Of a DNA stretch of 6,017 nucleotides, positions 1-6,017 are shown piece by piece. A program made the translations under genes and the position numbers. Under the pieces are notes generated by a model, which searched no databases, was not told where the DNA came from, and was given only the letters and a program-made list of their open reading frames with translations. The stretch comes from an uncultured Clostridiaceae bacterium. GTDB taxonomy: Bacteria > Bacillota > Clostridia > Lachnospirales > Lachnospiraceae. Every line of letters starts with the position of its first letter. The first letter of the stretch is position 1. The stretch covers positions 1 through 6,017 of the forward strand of contig CAMWMT010000183.1 in the NCBI GenBank assembly GCA_947175375.1, written 5' to 3'.

Positions 1-1082
1 TGTAACCGCCCTTCTATATCTACTTTGGCCTCTCCCCGCCCAGCGCTTACATCCTCGCTCCCCTGACCCCCTCCAGTGTCAAAAGTGATTACCGGCGTCC
101 CGCACGAGAGTGCTTCCAGATTTGTAGTCGGAAAATTGTCCTCCAGGGTAGCGTTGACGAACACATCCGCCATGGAATAGTACTCTGCCAGCTCTTCTGC
201 CGAGGAAGTCCTCGTTCGTCCGATCATATTTCCCGGAAGCTTACGCAACTGTTTTTTTGACAAGCCGATCAGGATGATCCGGTAGTCTTCCGGAAGCCTC
301 TCTGCCAGTTCCAGCAAATACGGAAGTCCTTTCCGCCGTTCCCACACGTTCGCCACACCCAGGATCACGAACTTCCCGAAAAACCCAAGTTCCTGCCGCA
401 ACCTGCTTTCTACCGGCCGGAAGATCTTCCGGTCGATTCCGTTTGGTATCACTTTCACCGGATATTCCTGAAGGAAGGACTGCTCTGCCTGCATCTCAAG
501 CCACCGGGACGGAACGACGACTGTCAGATCCGGTACTCCGGTAAATGCAGCCTTCTTTCTTATATAATTGCTCTCTGTCCGGTTTTTAAACAGGGCATAA
601 GGATAAGTTTTTCTGTATTCGGTGCATCCGCGGCAGCCGGTCTTCCAGTTATCACATCCGGTATAATCATAAAAGGCGCAGTGCCCGGTATAGGACCAGC
701 AGTCGTGCAGGGTCCAGACGACCGGTTTCCCCGCCGCTTTCAGATATTCAAATAAAAGTTCGATCTGCAATATAAAGCCATGGATATTGTGCAGATGGAT
801 CACATCCGGATCCCACTCCCGGATCTTCCGGATGAGCCGCCTGGTCTGTCCTGCGGAAGCAAATCCATGCTCTCCCCTGAAAAAGGTGGAGAGTACATGC
901 AGCGCCATGTCCGACGCGGAGCCGAAGCGGTATGCGCAAATACCTTCTGGCGCTTTCTGGCGGCCATAGGCTATGAGGGGAGTGTCCCCGTTTTTCTCCA
1001 GTGTATGATAGATGTCCACCATGATCCGACCCACGCTGCCACTGCCGCATACGGTGCTGATCTGCAAGACTTTGATGTTCAT
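1..1082 (-). CDS. GT4-family glycosyltransferase, WcaC-like (C-terminus cut by window edge)
   Basis: Probable cytoplasmic GT-B glycosyltransferase (GT4) that moves a sugar from a nucleotide-sugar donor during polysaccharide assembly. I translated it from the minus strand: 360 codons are visible, beginning MNIKVLQISTVCGSGSVGRI. The N-terminal acceptor half has a Gly-rich loop (residues 13-20), HLHNIHGF (97-103) and a block typical of colanic-acid WcaC relatives: WTLHDCWSYTGHCAF (123-137), then WKTGCRGC (146-153). The donor half starts near VIPNGID (211-217), followed by GVANVWERRKGL (242-253) and the acidic D-x7-E motif at D315/E323 (EDNFPTTNLEA), then CGTPVITFDTGG. The start has AGAGGG six bases upstream. 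The last visible part (GGGQGSEDVSAGRGE, 337-351) departs from the usual GG-x-x-E segment, so the end is atypical. No stop is present and perhaps 30-60 residues are missing. It is divergent from the gene at 1452. Family is secure; acceptor and sugar are unknown. Confidence 0.93.
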   Translation of the reverse strand, partial: MNIKVLQISTVCGSGSVGRIMVDIYHTLEKNGDTPLIAYGRQKAPEGICAYRFGSASDMALHVLSTFFRGEHGFASAGQTRRLIRKIREWDPDVIHLHNIHGFILQIELLFEYLKAAGKPVVWTLHDCWSYTGHCAFYDYTGCDNWKTGCRGCTEYRKTYPYALFKNRTESNYIRKKAAFTGVPDLTVVVPSRWLEMQAEQSFLQEYPVKVIPNGIDRKIFRPVESRLRQELGFFGKFVILGVANVWERRKGLPYLLELAERLPEDYRIILIGLSKKQLRKLPGNMIGRTRTSSAEELAEYYSMADVFVNATLEDNFPTTNLEALSCGTPVITFDTGGGQGSEDVSAGRGEAKVDIEGRL

Positions 1083-1088
1083 GATAAT

Positions 1089-1094
1089 CCCTCT
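1089..1094 (-). promoter_or_regulatory. Ribosome binding site of the GT4 gene
   Basis: The minus strand reads AGAGGG here, six bases before the ATG at 1082-1080, and this fixes the start. The large structured inverted repeat ends only six bases farther upstream (at 1100), so a minus-strand transcript crossing the repeat would place that fold directly next to this site. Confidence 0.7.
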
Positions 1095-1099
1095 TGATG

Positions 1100-1306
1100 T
1101 TGCTAAAGTGGACGCCATCGCAGGTGGGAAGTTCTCCCCTCAGACCCGGGGCAACGCTTCGGCGAGCTAAGCGCTAACTGCGACCAGCGACGCTCGGGAG
1201 AGCCCTCGCGCCGGGTCTTCGTAAGCGCTGGATCTCGCCGAAGCTAAAAGCGCCCCAAAAGGGCCTTCGGGGAGAGCTTCCCACCTGCAATGGCTGGCTT
1301 TGGCAA
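1100..1306. repeat. 207-bp structured inverted-repeat element, candidate structured RNA or MITE-like repeat
   Basis: This accounts for most of the 369-base gap between the two divergent glycosyltransferase genes. The outer arms are 1100-1108 with 1298-1306 (one mismatch that can be a wobble). Then come 1114-1139 with 1269-1294: 26 bases with two differences. Inside are a pair at 1156-1166 / 1234-1244 (11 bp perfect) stacked on 1170-1175 / 1224-1229 (6 bp), and a separate perfect 8-bp pair at 1142-1149 / 1211-1218. The last pair interleaves with the 11-bp stem, so an RNA copy could form a pseudoknot. A small hairpin with a CC-TTCG-GG cap sits at 1264-1271. The segment is visibly richer in GC than its flanks and holds no convincing ORF. 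The transcribed strand is not known. It could be a mobile non-coding repeat, a cis-acting leader for the GT4 gene, or an independent small RNA. I did not recognise a named RNA family. Confidence 0.75.
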
Positions 1307-1349
1307 AGGACAATGTACTAAATGGGGCTGATGTCCTTGAAACCCTCCG

Positions 1350-1378
1350 TTGCCTGTATCTTTTTTCTATGTTATACT
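1350..1378 (+). promoter_or_regulatory. Housekeeping sigma promoter with extended -10 for the downstream glycosyltransferase
   Basis: TTGCCT at 1350-1355 (4 of 6 to the -35 consensus) is separated by 17 bases from TATACT at 1373-1378 (5 of 6 to the -10 consensus). A TGt directly before the -10 (1370-1372) makes an extended -10. Transcription would begin near 1384-1386, giving a leader of about 67 bases before the ATG at 1452. It lies outside the structured repeat at 1100-1306, so the plus-strand gene does not depend on that repeat for its promoter. Confidence 0.6.
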
Positions 1379-1391
1379 GATTTTACTACGC

Positions 1392-1422
1392 ATCTGCGCG
1401 GTCGGATGTCCGATATGCAGAT
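1392..1422 (+). promoter_or_regulatory. Leader stem-loop upstream of the glycosyltransferase
   Basis: ATCTGC (1392-1397) can pair with GCAGAT (1417-1422), and inside it TCGG (1402-1405) pairs with CCGA (1410-1413) around an ATGT loop. It starts a few bases after the predicted transcription start and ends about 19 bases before the GAGG ribosome binding site (1441-1444). A 5' mRNA-stabilising hairpin is possible; no regulator site is recognised and no run of T follows, so it does not look like an attenuator. Confidence 0.35.
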
Positions 1423-1451
1423 ATATCATATAGTATAAGCGAGGTATCTCA

Positions 1452-2234
1452 ATGATAATCATACAACCTTCGGGCGGTTTATGCAATAGAATGCGCGTGA
1501 TTAATTCCGGATGGAAGCTTGCCAGGGAACGGCAGGAAAAACTCCTCGTGCTCTGGAACTGCAATCCAGAGCTGAACTGTCCTTTTGACGCGCTGTTCCG
1601 TCCGGTGAAAGAATTTAAGATCACCAGTATCCATTCCGTCGCTGATCCGCGCAAGTTATTTTATCAGAAAACTGCCCGTAGCTATCTGACCAATGAGGAA
1701 CTGATCGAACACAGAAATCAGGACGGATGCCTGGACAGAGGCTATGCTGTCGGTCTGAAGAGTAATCTTTATATTTTTACATGGGAATGGTTTTATCCGT
1801 CTGAAGACTATCATCTGTTCGTACCCACCGAGGCACTGCAGATGCGGATCGATGAGATGACTGCCCAGTTCGGACAGTCCTGTGTGGGAGTGCATATCCG
1901 GCGGACAGACAATCAACCTGCCATTGGAAAAAGCTCTACGGATGCTTTTCTGGATTCCATGCGCCGGGAAATCTCTGCAGACCCGGATACGATGTTCTAT
2001 CTGGCAACGGATGACATGAAAGAAGAGGCACGACTTCGGGAAGTATTCCCTGACCGCATCCTCTCCAATCGGAACCGATGCCTTCGGAGAGACAGCAGAA
2101 ACGGCATGAAGGATGCCCTTCTGGACCTTTACTGTCTTGCTGCCACCCGGAAGATCATCGGCAGTTATTTCAGTTCTTTTACAGATATCGCTGCAGATAT
2201 GCATAAAATCCCGCTAACTATTGCCGGAGAATAG
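1452..2234 (+). CDS. Small fucosyltransferase-like glycosyltransferase (NodZ / O-FucT type fold)
   Basis: A 260-residue predicted GT-B glycosyltransferase resembling the GDP-fucose-using group of NodZ (alpha-1,6-fucosyltransferase) and protein O-fucosyltransferases. The start carries the loop GGLCNRMR (residues 8-15), the bacterial version of the GG-x-GNR motif. The strongest mark is VGVHIRRTDN (145-154), which matches the HxRRxD donor-binding motif with R150, R151 and D153. Next come FYLATDD (182-188) and DLYCLAATRKIIGSYFSSFTDIA (225-247), where the Ser-rich turn is the usual third conserved block. There is no signal peptide or membrane segment, so it should act in the cytoplasm. The ATG at 1452 has GAGG seven bases upstream and a promoter at 1350-1378. 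It is transcribed alone, divergent from the GT4 gene and convergent with larC, and is flanked on both sides by large palindromes, which hints at an inserted cassette. Fold and superfamily are well supported; sugar and acceptor are inference. Confidence 0.8.
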   Translation: MIIIQPSGGLCNRMRVINSGWKLARERQEKLLVLWNCNPELNCPFDALFRPVKEFKITSIHSVADPRKLFYQKTARSYLTNEELIEHRNQDGCLDRGYAVGLKSNLYIFTWEWFYPSEDYHLFVPTEALQMRIDEMTAQFGQSCVGVHIRRTDNQPAIGKSSTDAFLDSMRREISADPDTMFYLATDDMKEEARLREVFPDRILSNRNRCLRRDSRNGMKDALLDLYCLAATRKIIGSYFSSFTDIAADMHKIPLTIAGE

Positions 2235-2256
2235 GGGGATTGTCGAAAAATCCGAT

Positions 2257-2406
2257 CCCGGCTGTATGATAAGCAGCGCTGTGTGGATTGGAGCGGACAG
2301 TGGGTCGGTTTTGTCTGTCTCAAACGGACGTCTGAGTCCGATTGAGACAGACAAAGCCGATTCAGTGTCCGATACACTCCATACAAGCGCTTATCATACA
2401 GCCGGG
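2257..2406. repeat. 150-bp near-perfect palindrome between convergent genes
   Basis: Arms 2257-2329 and 2336-2406 fold around a six-base loop (2330-2335). The outer 18 bp (2257-2274 with 2389-2406) are perfect. An inner run (2309-2323 with 2342-2356) has 15 pairs with one wobble, and the last five pairs close on the loop. The middle is looser, with a two-base bulge near 2275 and several mismatches, some of which (2303:2362, 2304:2361, 2309:2356) would be G:U pairs in plus-strand RNA. It fills most of the 203-base gap between the stops at 2234 and 2438. On the minus strand it is followed after six bases by five T residues (2250-2246), so it may end the larC transcript; the plus strand has no T run after it. 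It is far longer than a normal terminator stem, so a MITE- or REP-like mobile palindrome is the better explanation. No target-site duplication is evident. Confidence 0.85.
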
Positions 2407-2437
2407 GCTGAGGGCTGAACTTTCCCGACATCCCCTT

Positions 2438-3766
2438 CTATTCCCCGCTGCAGGATCTCTGGACGATCTGGTATACCTCCTGGTAATCCTTTCCGTGTGT
2501 CCTGCACAGGGCGACCACACTGTTGTATTCCGGAATGTATCTTTCCATGCTGCCATACCTGCATACTTTTACCTGGGCTTCCCCAAGAACAGTCTGCACG
2601 GTTTTAAGTTCACGCCGCAGGACGGTACGCTCCATGGGAATCCGCCGGATGCCAATGGTCGTAGTTTCTTTAAAAATGATCTCTTCCATGCGTCCGATAT
2701 CTTCTTCGGTACAGAGTACGTTCAACTGATAAGCCGGACGGTTCTTTTTCATGTAGACCGGCATATAATGCACATCCCTAGCACCGGCCTCCATCAGGCG
2801 TTCCATGGTGTAGCCAAGGCTTTCCCCGGTACAATCATCAACGTTTGTCTCCAGTTTATAGATAAAATCTTTATCCTCTGCCTGATCCTCAATCAGCATG
2901 GCGCGCAGAATTCCAGGACAGTCATATTCTCTCTTCCCGGCGCCCATGCCTGTCTTTTTCACAGTAAATACTTCCGGAAGCCGGCTGCTGGTCCGAATTG
3001 CCGCTGCGACAGCCGCCCCTGTCGGAGTCACCAGTTCTCCCTGTGTCGATGTAATATGGAGCGGGAGCCCGTGAGCCTTCACGATGTTCATGACCGCAGG
3101 CACGGGAACCGGGAGAATCCCATGCTGGCAACGGATGGTTCCCTGGCCTTCGTTCAGCTTCGGGACTACCACATCTGTGACTCCCAGATTGTCCAGACAG
3201 ACGGCCACAGCTACGATATCCACAATGGAATCCACCGCGCCAACCTCGTGAAAATGCACCTGCTCCTTTGGCACTCCGTGAGCTTCTGCCTCTGCTTCTG
3301 CCAAAATCTCAAAGATACGGGATGCTGTCTTTTTCGCACGCTCTGTCATATCTGCATGGCCGATCATGTGCAGAATCTCCAAAAGCCCTCTGTGCTCGTG
3401 GGCATGGTTGCCGTGTGCGTGAACGTGGCTGTAGGTTTCCCCATTAGAGTTGTGCGTGTGAACATGCGTTTCCTCATGGCGGCCGGGTTCTGTATGCATA
3501 TGATCATGCATTTCTTTATGCCCATGCAGATATTCCATATCATGATCGTGATTTTCATGTGCTGCATCCAGTATTACATGAAAATCACATACATCAAGGC
3601 CTGCTTTCTTCACCCGGCTTACCACAGTCCGGAATCCATCCGCCGGAAGACTTTTAAGTGCCCGCTCCAGTACTTCCTGATCTGCCCCCAGATCCAAAAG
3701 CGCTGCCACTGTCATATCACCACTGATTCCGCTTTCACATTCCAGATATAATATTTTCTTCTCCAT
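2438..3766 (-). CDS. larC: LarC, nickel-insertion enzyme of nickel-pincer cofactor synthesis
   Basis: A 442-residue LarC (COG1641). In the known pathway LarC is a CTP-dependent cyclometallase that inserts nickel into pyridinium-3,5-bisthiocarboxylic acid mononucleotide, the last step towards the cofactor of LarA lactate racemase and relatives. Visible marks: LYLECESGISGDM (6-18); a His-rich loop at 70-125 with 18 His, the presumed nickel-handling region; HFHEVGAVDSIVDI (171-184); GTIRCQHGILPVPVPA (209-224); GELVTPTGAA (243-252); ETNVDDCTGE (306-315); MKKNRP (339-344); and ETTTIGIRR (367-375). Lactobacillus plantarum makes full-length LarC from larC1/larC2 by ribosomal frameshifting; here both parts are in one continuous frame. 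I chose the ATG at 3766 because the family N-terminus begins there and AGGAG lies 11 bases upstream. An ATG at 3814 overlaps the rhamnosidase stop as ATGA and would add 16 residues, with no clear ribosome binding site. larB, larE and larA are not in the window. Confidence 0.95.
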   Translation of the reverse strand: MEKKILYLECESGISGDMTVAALLDLGADQEVLERALKSLPADGFRTVVSRVKKAGLDVCDFHVILDAAHENHDHDMEYLHGHKEMHDHMHTEPGRHEETHVHTHNSNGETYSHVHAHGNHAHEHRGLLEILHMIGHADMTERAKKTASRIFEILAEAEAEAHGVPKEQVHFHEVGAVDSIVDIVAVAVCLDNLGVTDVVVPKLNEGQGTIRCQHGILPVPVPAVMNIVKAHGLPLHITSTQGELVTPTGAAVAAAIRTSSRLPEVFTVKKTGMGAGKREYDCPGILRAMLIEDQAEDKDFIYKLETNVDDCTGESLGYTMERLMEAGARDVHYMPVYMKKNRPAYQLNVLCTEEDIGRMEEIIFKETTTIGIRRIPMERTVLRRELKTVQTVLGEAQVKVCRYGSMERYIPEYNSVVALCRTHGKDYQEVYQIVQRSCSGE

Positions 3767-3777
3767 ACGGTATCCAT

Positions 3778-3782
3778 CTCCT
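3778..3782 (-). promoter_or_regulatory. Ribosome binding site supporting the internal larC start
   Basis: The minus strand reads AGGAG here, 11 bases before the ATG at 3766. The spacing is slightly long but the match is strong. No comparable site precedes the upstream ATG at 3814, so this decides in favour of the shorter protein. Since the site lies downstream of the rhamnosidase stop (3811), larC can be loaded independently even if it is also reached by terminating ribosomes. Confidence 0.6.
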
Positions 3783-3810
3783 GTCTCTTCTTGTCCTGAT
3801 CTCTTCTTTC

Positions 3811-6017
3811 TCATGCATCTATGATAAAATCATAGCTTCCGCTTCCTACCGTCTCTTTCTCTTTTCCGGGAAGGGCGATCACAGCGGTGGTATTTGCCGG
3901 GATCTCTGCATGTACGTAGATAACATGGTCCACGATCCGCCAGTCAACAGCTGCTGTTCCATAAGGGGTATTTTCACTGACAGAAACACTAGTCAGGCCG
4001 CTGTCAAACGACGGTGAAATAAGGATCTTTTTATAACCCGGCTCCAGCATCTGAAGACCTCCCAGATGGCGGTACATCCAGTCCCCGATACAGCCAAAAG
4101 CATAATGATTATAGCTGTAAGTGCTTACTGTCCCGTCTTCTCCTATGGCTCCCCAGCTTTCCCACATAGTGGTTCCACCTTTCATGACCTTATAAAGCCA
4201 GCCTGGGCATGCGGTCTGAAACAAAATTTTATAAGCCATATCTTTCCGTCCGTTATCACACAGGACATCCATCAGGAACAGGACGCTTAAGAATCCGGTA
4301 TCCAGGCAGTCTCTGTTCTTATGGATCAGACTGCAAAGACGTTCTGTCATCTTCGGGCGAATATCCTCAGGCACAAGCCCCATCTGGAGCGCTATGACAT
4401 AGATTCCCTGGAAATCCGCATCCATCGTGCCGTCTTCATGAACATATTCTGCAATAAAAGCCTCCCGGATATTCTCATAGAGTTCCTGATACGCAGAAGC
4501 ATCCTGATCCTGTCCGAGAATTCTGGCTATCTCCGCCATATTTTTCGCGCTGAACGCATAGTAGGCCGGCGCTACATACCCCATGGTTGCATAAGCGGTC
4601 TCGTTCATGGCAGCGCCGTCCGGATTCCCCAGGACAATACTGGGAATCAGCCAGTCCCCAAAATGAAAATCCGTGCTCCAAAGATACCGGTCTCTCTCTT
4701 TTCTGTCTTCCGGCCAGTCTTCATAGCCTTCCGGATGATGGTTCTCTGCCCGATCTTTGATATATTCCATCCAGCGTTTCATGGCATCATAATTCTCTTC
4801 CAGGATTCTTCTGTCACCATACATCTTATAAACCGTATATGGCACGATGATCACTGCATCGCCCCAGCCGCAACTGGTATCCGAGCCAAGATTATTTTTT
4901 AAAAATGTGGCATAGGCTTTCAGATAAGGCACGATCATCGGAATAGCTCCGTTGTCAAGCTGGTCAGCGCGCACATTAGCCATCCAGGAAGTAAGGAATG
5001 CATCCGCGCTCCGGTTAAAGCAGAGCGTCGGCGCATAAGCCATGATATCCCCCGTCCAACCCGCTTTCTCACGCTGCGGACAGTCCGTAGGAATCGAGAT
5101 GGTATTGGAAACCTGGCTCCACCAGATATTGCTCTGCAGCTGGTTCAGGCGGGAGTCGGAAGTATGAAAATGACCGATATCCTCCATTTCGCTGCTGTAG
5201 GCGAAGACTCTGAAATTGTTGACCGACAGTTCTCCCGGCCATCCGGTAATACGCACGTACCGGAATCCGTGATAAGTAAAAGACGGACGCCAGGTCTGAA
5301 AACCGTCTTTTGTAATGTAAATATCAGTCTGTTCTTTGTTAATGTTCAAAATACTGTTGAAGTAATTCCCATCTGTATCCAGCACTTCAAAATGCTCCAG
5401 GGTGATCGTGTGTCCAGCTGTAGCTGACAGTGTGATCTCCAGATTTCCAGCCAGAATCTGCCCGGCATCCAGGATCAGATCACCGTTAGGCGCCGTAAAG
5501 ATCCGCTCCGGTCGGAAGATACACACAGGTCTTACCGGCGGCGCGATCTGCCCCACCAGATGCTCTTTATCATAAGATACTTTCTTTACGGAAGTCCACT
5601 CTGCATCCTCATATTCCGGAGTGCTCCAGCCTGCCAGCTCCCTGCGGGCATCATATTTTTCTCCAACAAACAGATCTGAGAAAATGACAGGACCTGTAAG
5701 GGAGACTCCCTGTTCCCCTGTGACAAAGTCTACCGTTGTATCACCATACTCAATCTCGGCATCCAGCAACAGACCTAACGTATCCCCGTACTGACAGCAA
5801 TCGCCGGTCGTTCCGACCCTGCCGATCCACCAGCCGTCCGCAAGTACCACGCCGATAACATTCTTCCCTTTATGAAGAAAAGGCGTGATATCATAAGTCT
5901 GGTATTCCAGCAGCCTGTTATAGGAAGTGTTTTCCGGCGCAAACTCCCTGTCATCCGGACGAACCCCATTGATCTCCAGCCTGTAAAGGCCATGGGCAGT
6001 TATGTACACTCTGGCAC
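3811..6017 (-). CDS. GH78 alpha-L-rhamnosidase (N-terminus beyond window edge)
   Basis: Inverting GH78 glycoside hydrolase that releases terminal alpha-L-rhamnose from glycans or plant glycosides. The reading frame is open to the right edge: upstream of the Val codon at 6009 it reads Ala-Arg, giving ARVYITAHGLY, which fits the inside of the usual N-terminal beta-sandwich. That GTG is therefore not a real start, and perhaps 100-150 residues are missing. Counting from that Val: the sandwich domain has NGVRPDDREFAPENTSYN (14-31) and LADGWWIGR (56-64). A second beta domain ends with SFTYHGFRYVRITG (243-256). The (alpha/alpha)6 catalytic barrel has DCPQREKAGWTGD (309-321), whose D309, E314 and D321 have the spacing of D567, E572 and D579 in Bacillus RhaB. 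It also has FGDW (450-453) and MWESW (615-619), where E617 is the likely partner acid (E841 in RhaB). A C-terminal beta domain starts near 650. All key residues are present, so it should be active. Location cannot be judged without the N-terminus. larC follows closely on the same strand. Confidence 0.95.
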   Translation of the reverse strand, partial: ARVYITAHGLYRLEINGVRPDDREFAPENTSYNRLLEYQTYDITPFLHKGKNVIGVVLADGWWIGRVGTTGDCCQYGDTLGLLLDAEIEYGDTTVDFVTGEQGVSLTGPVIFSDLFVGEKYDARRELAGWSTPEYEDAEWTSVKKVSYDKEHLVGQIAPPVRPVCIFRPERIFTAPNGDLILDAGQILAGNLEITLSATAGHTITLEHFEVLDTDGNYFNSILNINKEQTDIYITKDGFQTWRPSFTYHGFRYVRITGWPGELSVNNFRVFAYSSEMEDIGHFHTSDSRLNQLQSNIWWSQVSNTISIPTDCPQREKAGWTGDIMAYAPTLCFNRSADAFLTSWMANVRADQLDNGAIPMIVPYLKAYATFLKNNLGSDTSCGWGDAVIIVPYTVYKMYGDRRILEENYDAMKRWMEYIKDRAENHHPEGYEDWPEDRKERDRYLWSTDFHFGDWLIPSIVLGNPDGAAMNETAYATMGYVAPAYYAFSAKNMAEIARILGQDQDASAYQELYENIREAFIAEYVHEDGTMDADFQGIYVIALQMGLVPEDIRPKMTERLCSLIHKNRDCLDTGFLSVLFLMDVLCDNGRKDMAYKILFQTACPGWLYKVMKGGTTMWESWGAIGEDGTVSTYSYNHYAFGCIGDWMYRHLGGLQMLEPGYKKILISPSFDSGLTSVSVSENTPYGTAAVDWRIVDHVIYVHAEIPANTTAVIALPGKEKETVGSGSYDFIIDA

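Noticed and set aside
780..1097. Plus-strand open frames near the GT4 start
   Set aside because: They overlap the well-supported GT4 N-terminus on the other strand and have no family resemblance.
1337..1342. TTGAAA as the -35 box of the plus-strand promoter
   Set aside because: It is 30 bases from the -10 at 1373, too far. TTGCCT at 1350 gives the right 17-base spacing.
1656..2204. Minus-strand open frame of 182 codons
   Set aside because: It is antisense to the fucosyltransferase-like gene, shows no motif and has an unlikely composition. It is a shadow frame.
2257..2406. Integron attC recombination site
   Set aside because: The size and imperfect pairing recall attC, but the expected core-site ends (GTTRRRY and its complement) are not found at the arm ends, and there is no integrase or cassette series.
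2342..3751. Plus-strand open frame of 469 codons
   Set aside because: It lies antisense to larC, which has strong family motifs throughout. The translation has no recognisable domain, and its start lies inside the large palindrome with no ribosome binding site. It is a shadow of larC codon use.
2438..3766. Programmed frameshift splitting larC into two parts
   Set aside because: I read the frame from the N-terminal GISGDM motif through ETNVDDCTGE to the TAG stop without a break, so no frameshift is needed here.
6007..6009. GTG as the start of the rhamnosidase
   Set aside because: The frame stays open upstream to the window edge and reads Ala-Arg-Val-Tyr-Ile, an internal segment of the GH78 N-terminal domain. 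The true start is outside the window.

Overview
The window looks like chromosomal DNA from a gut-type Firmicute, most likely a Lachnospiraceae-like Clostridium relative. This is inferred from the protein family styles (a WcaC-like GT4 glycosyltransferase, a GH78 rhamnosidase without a visible export signal, a LarC with a long His-rich loop), the AGGAG-type ribosome binding sites and the moderate GC content. The species cannot be named from the sequence alone.

Layout. (1) Positions 1-1082, minus strand: a GT4 glycosyltransferase that runs off the left edge. (2) Positions 1083-1451: a divergent intergenic region. It holds a GC-rich, highly structured inverted-repeat element of about 207 bp (1100-1306), then a good extended -10 promoter (1350-1378) and a small leader hairpin for the next gene. 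(3) Positions 1452-2234, plus strand: a small glycosyltransferase of the NodZ/O-fucosyltransferase type. (4) Positions 2235-2437: a convergent intergenic region almost filled by a 150-bp near-perfect palindrome (2257-2406). (5) Positions 2438-3766, minus strand: larC, the nickel-insertion enzyme of nickel-pincer cofactor synthesis. (6) Positions 3811-6017, minus strand: a GH78 alpha-L-rhamnosidase whose N-terminus lies beyond the right edge.

How the genes relate. The two glycosyltransferases on the left suggest the edge of a surface-polysaccharide or glycan-decoration locus. They are divergently arranged, and the right-hand one is bracketed by the two large palindromic elements. The rhamnosidase and larC are co-directional and closely spaced, with larC last, so they are probably one transcript. 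That links release of L-rhamnose from glycans with the cofactor used by lactate-racemase (LarA) type enzymes; the metabolic link is inference only.

The most unusual content is non-coding. The two large inverted repeats differ in sequence, and the first has interleaved stems that could form a pseudoknot. No CRISPR array, tRNA, rRNA, transposase or defence gene was seen.
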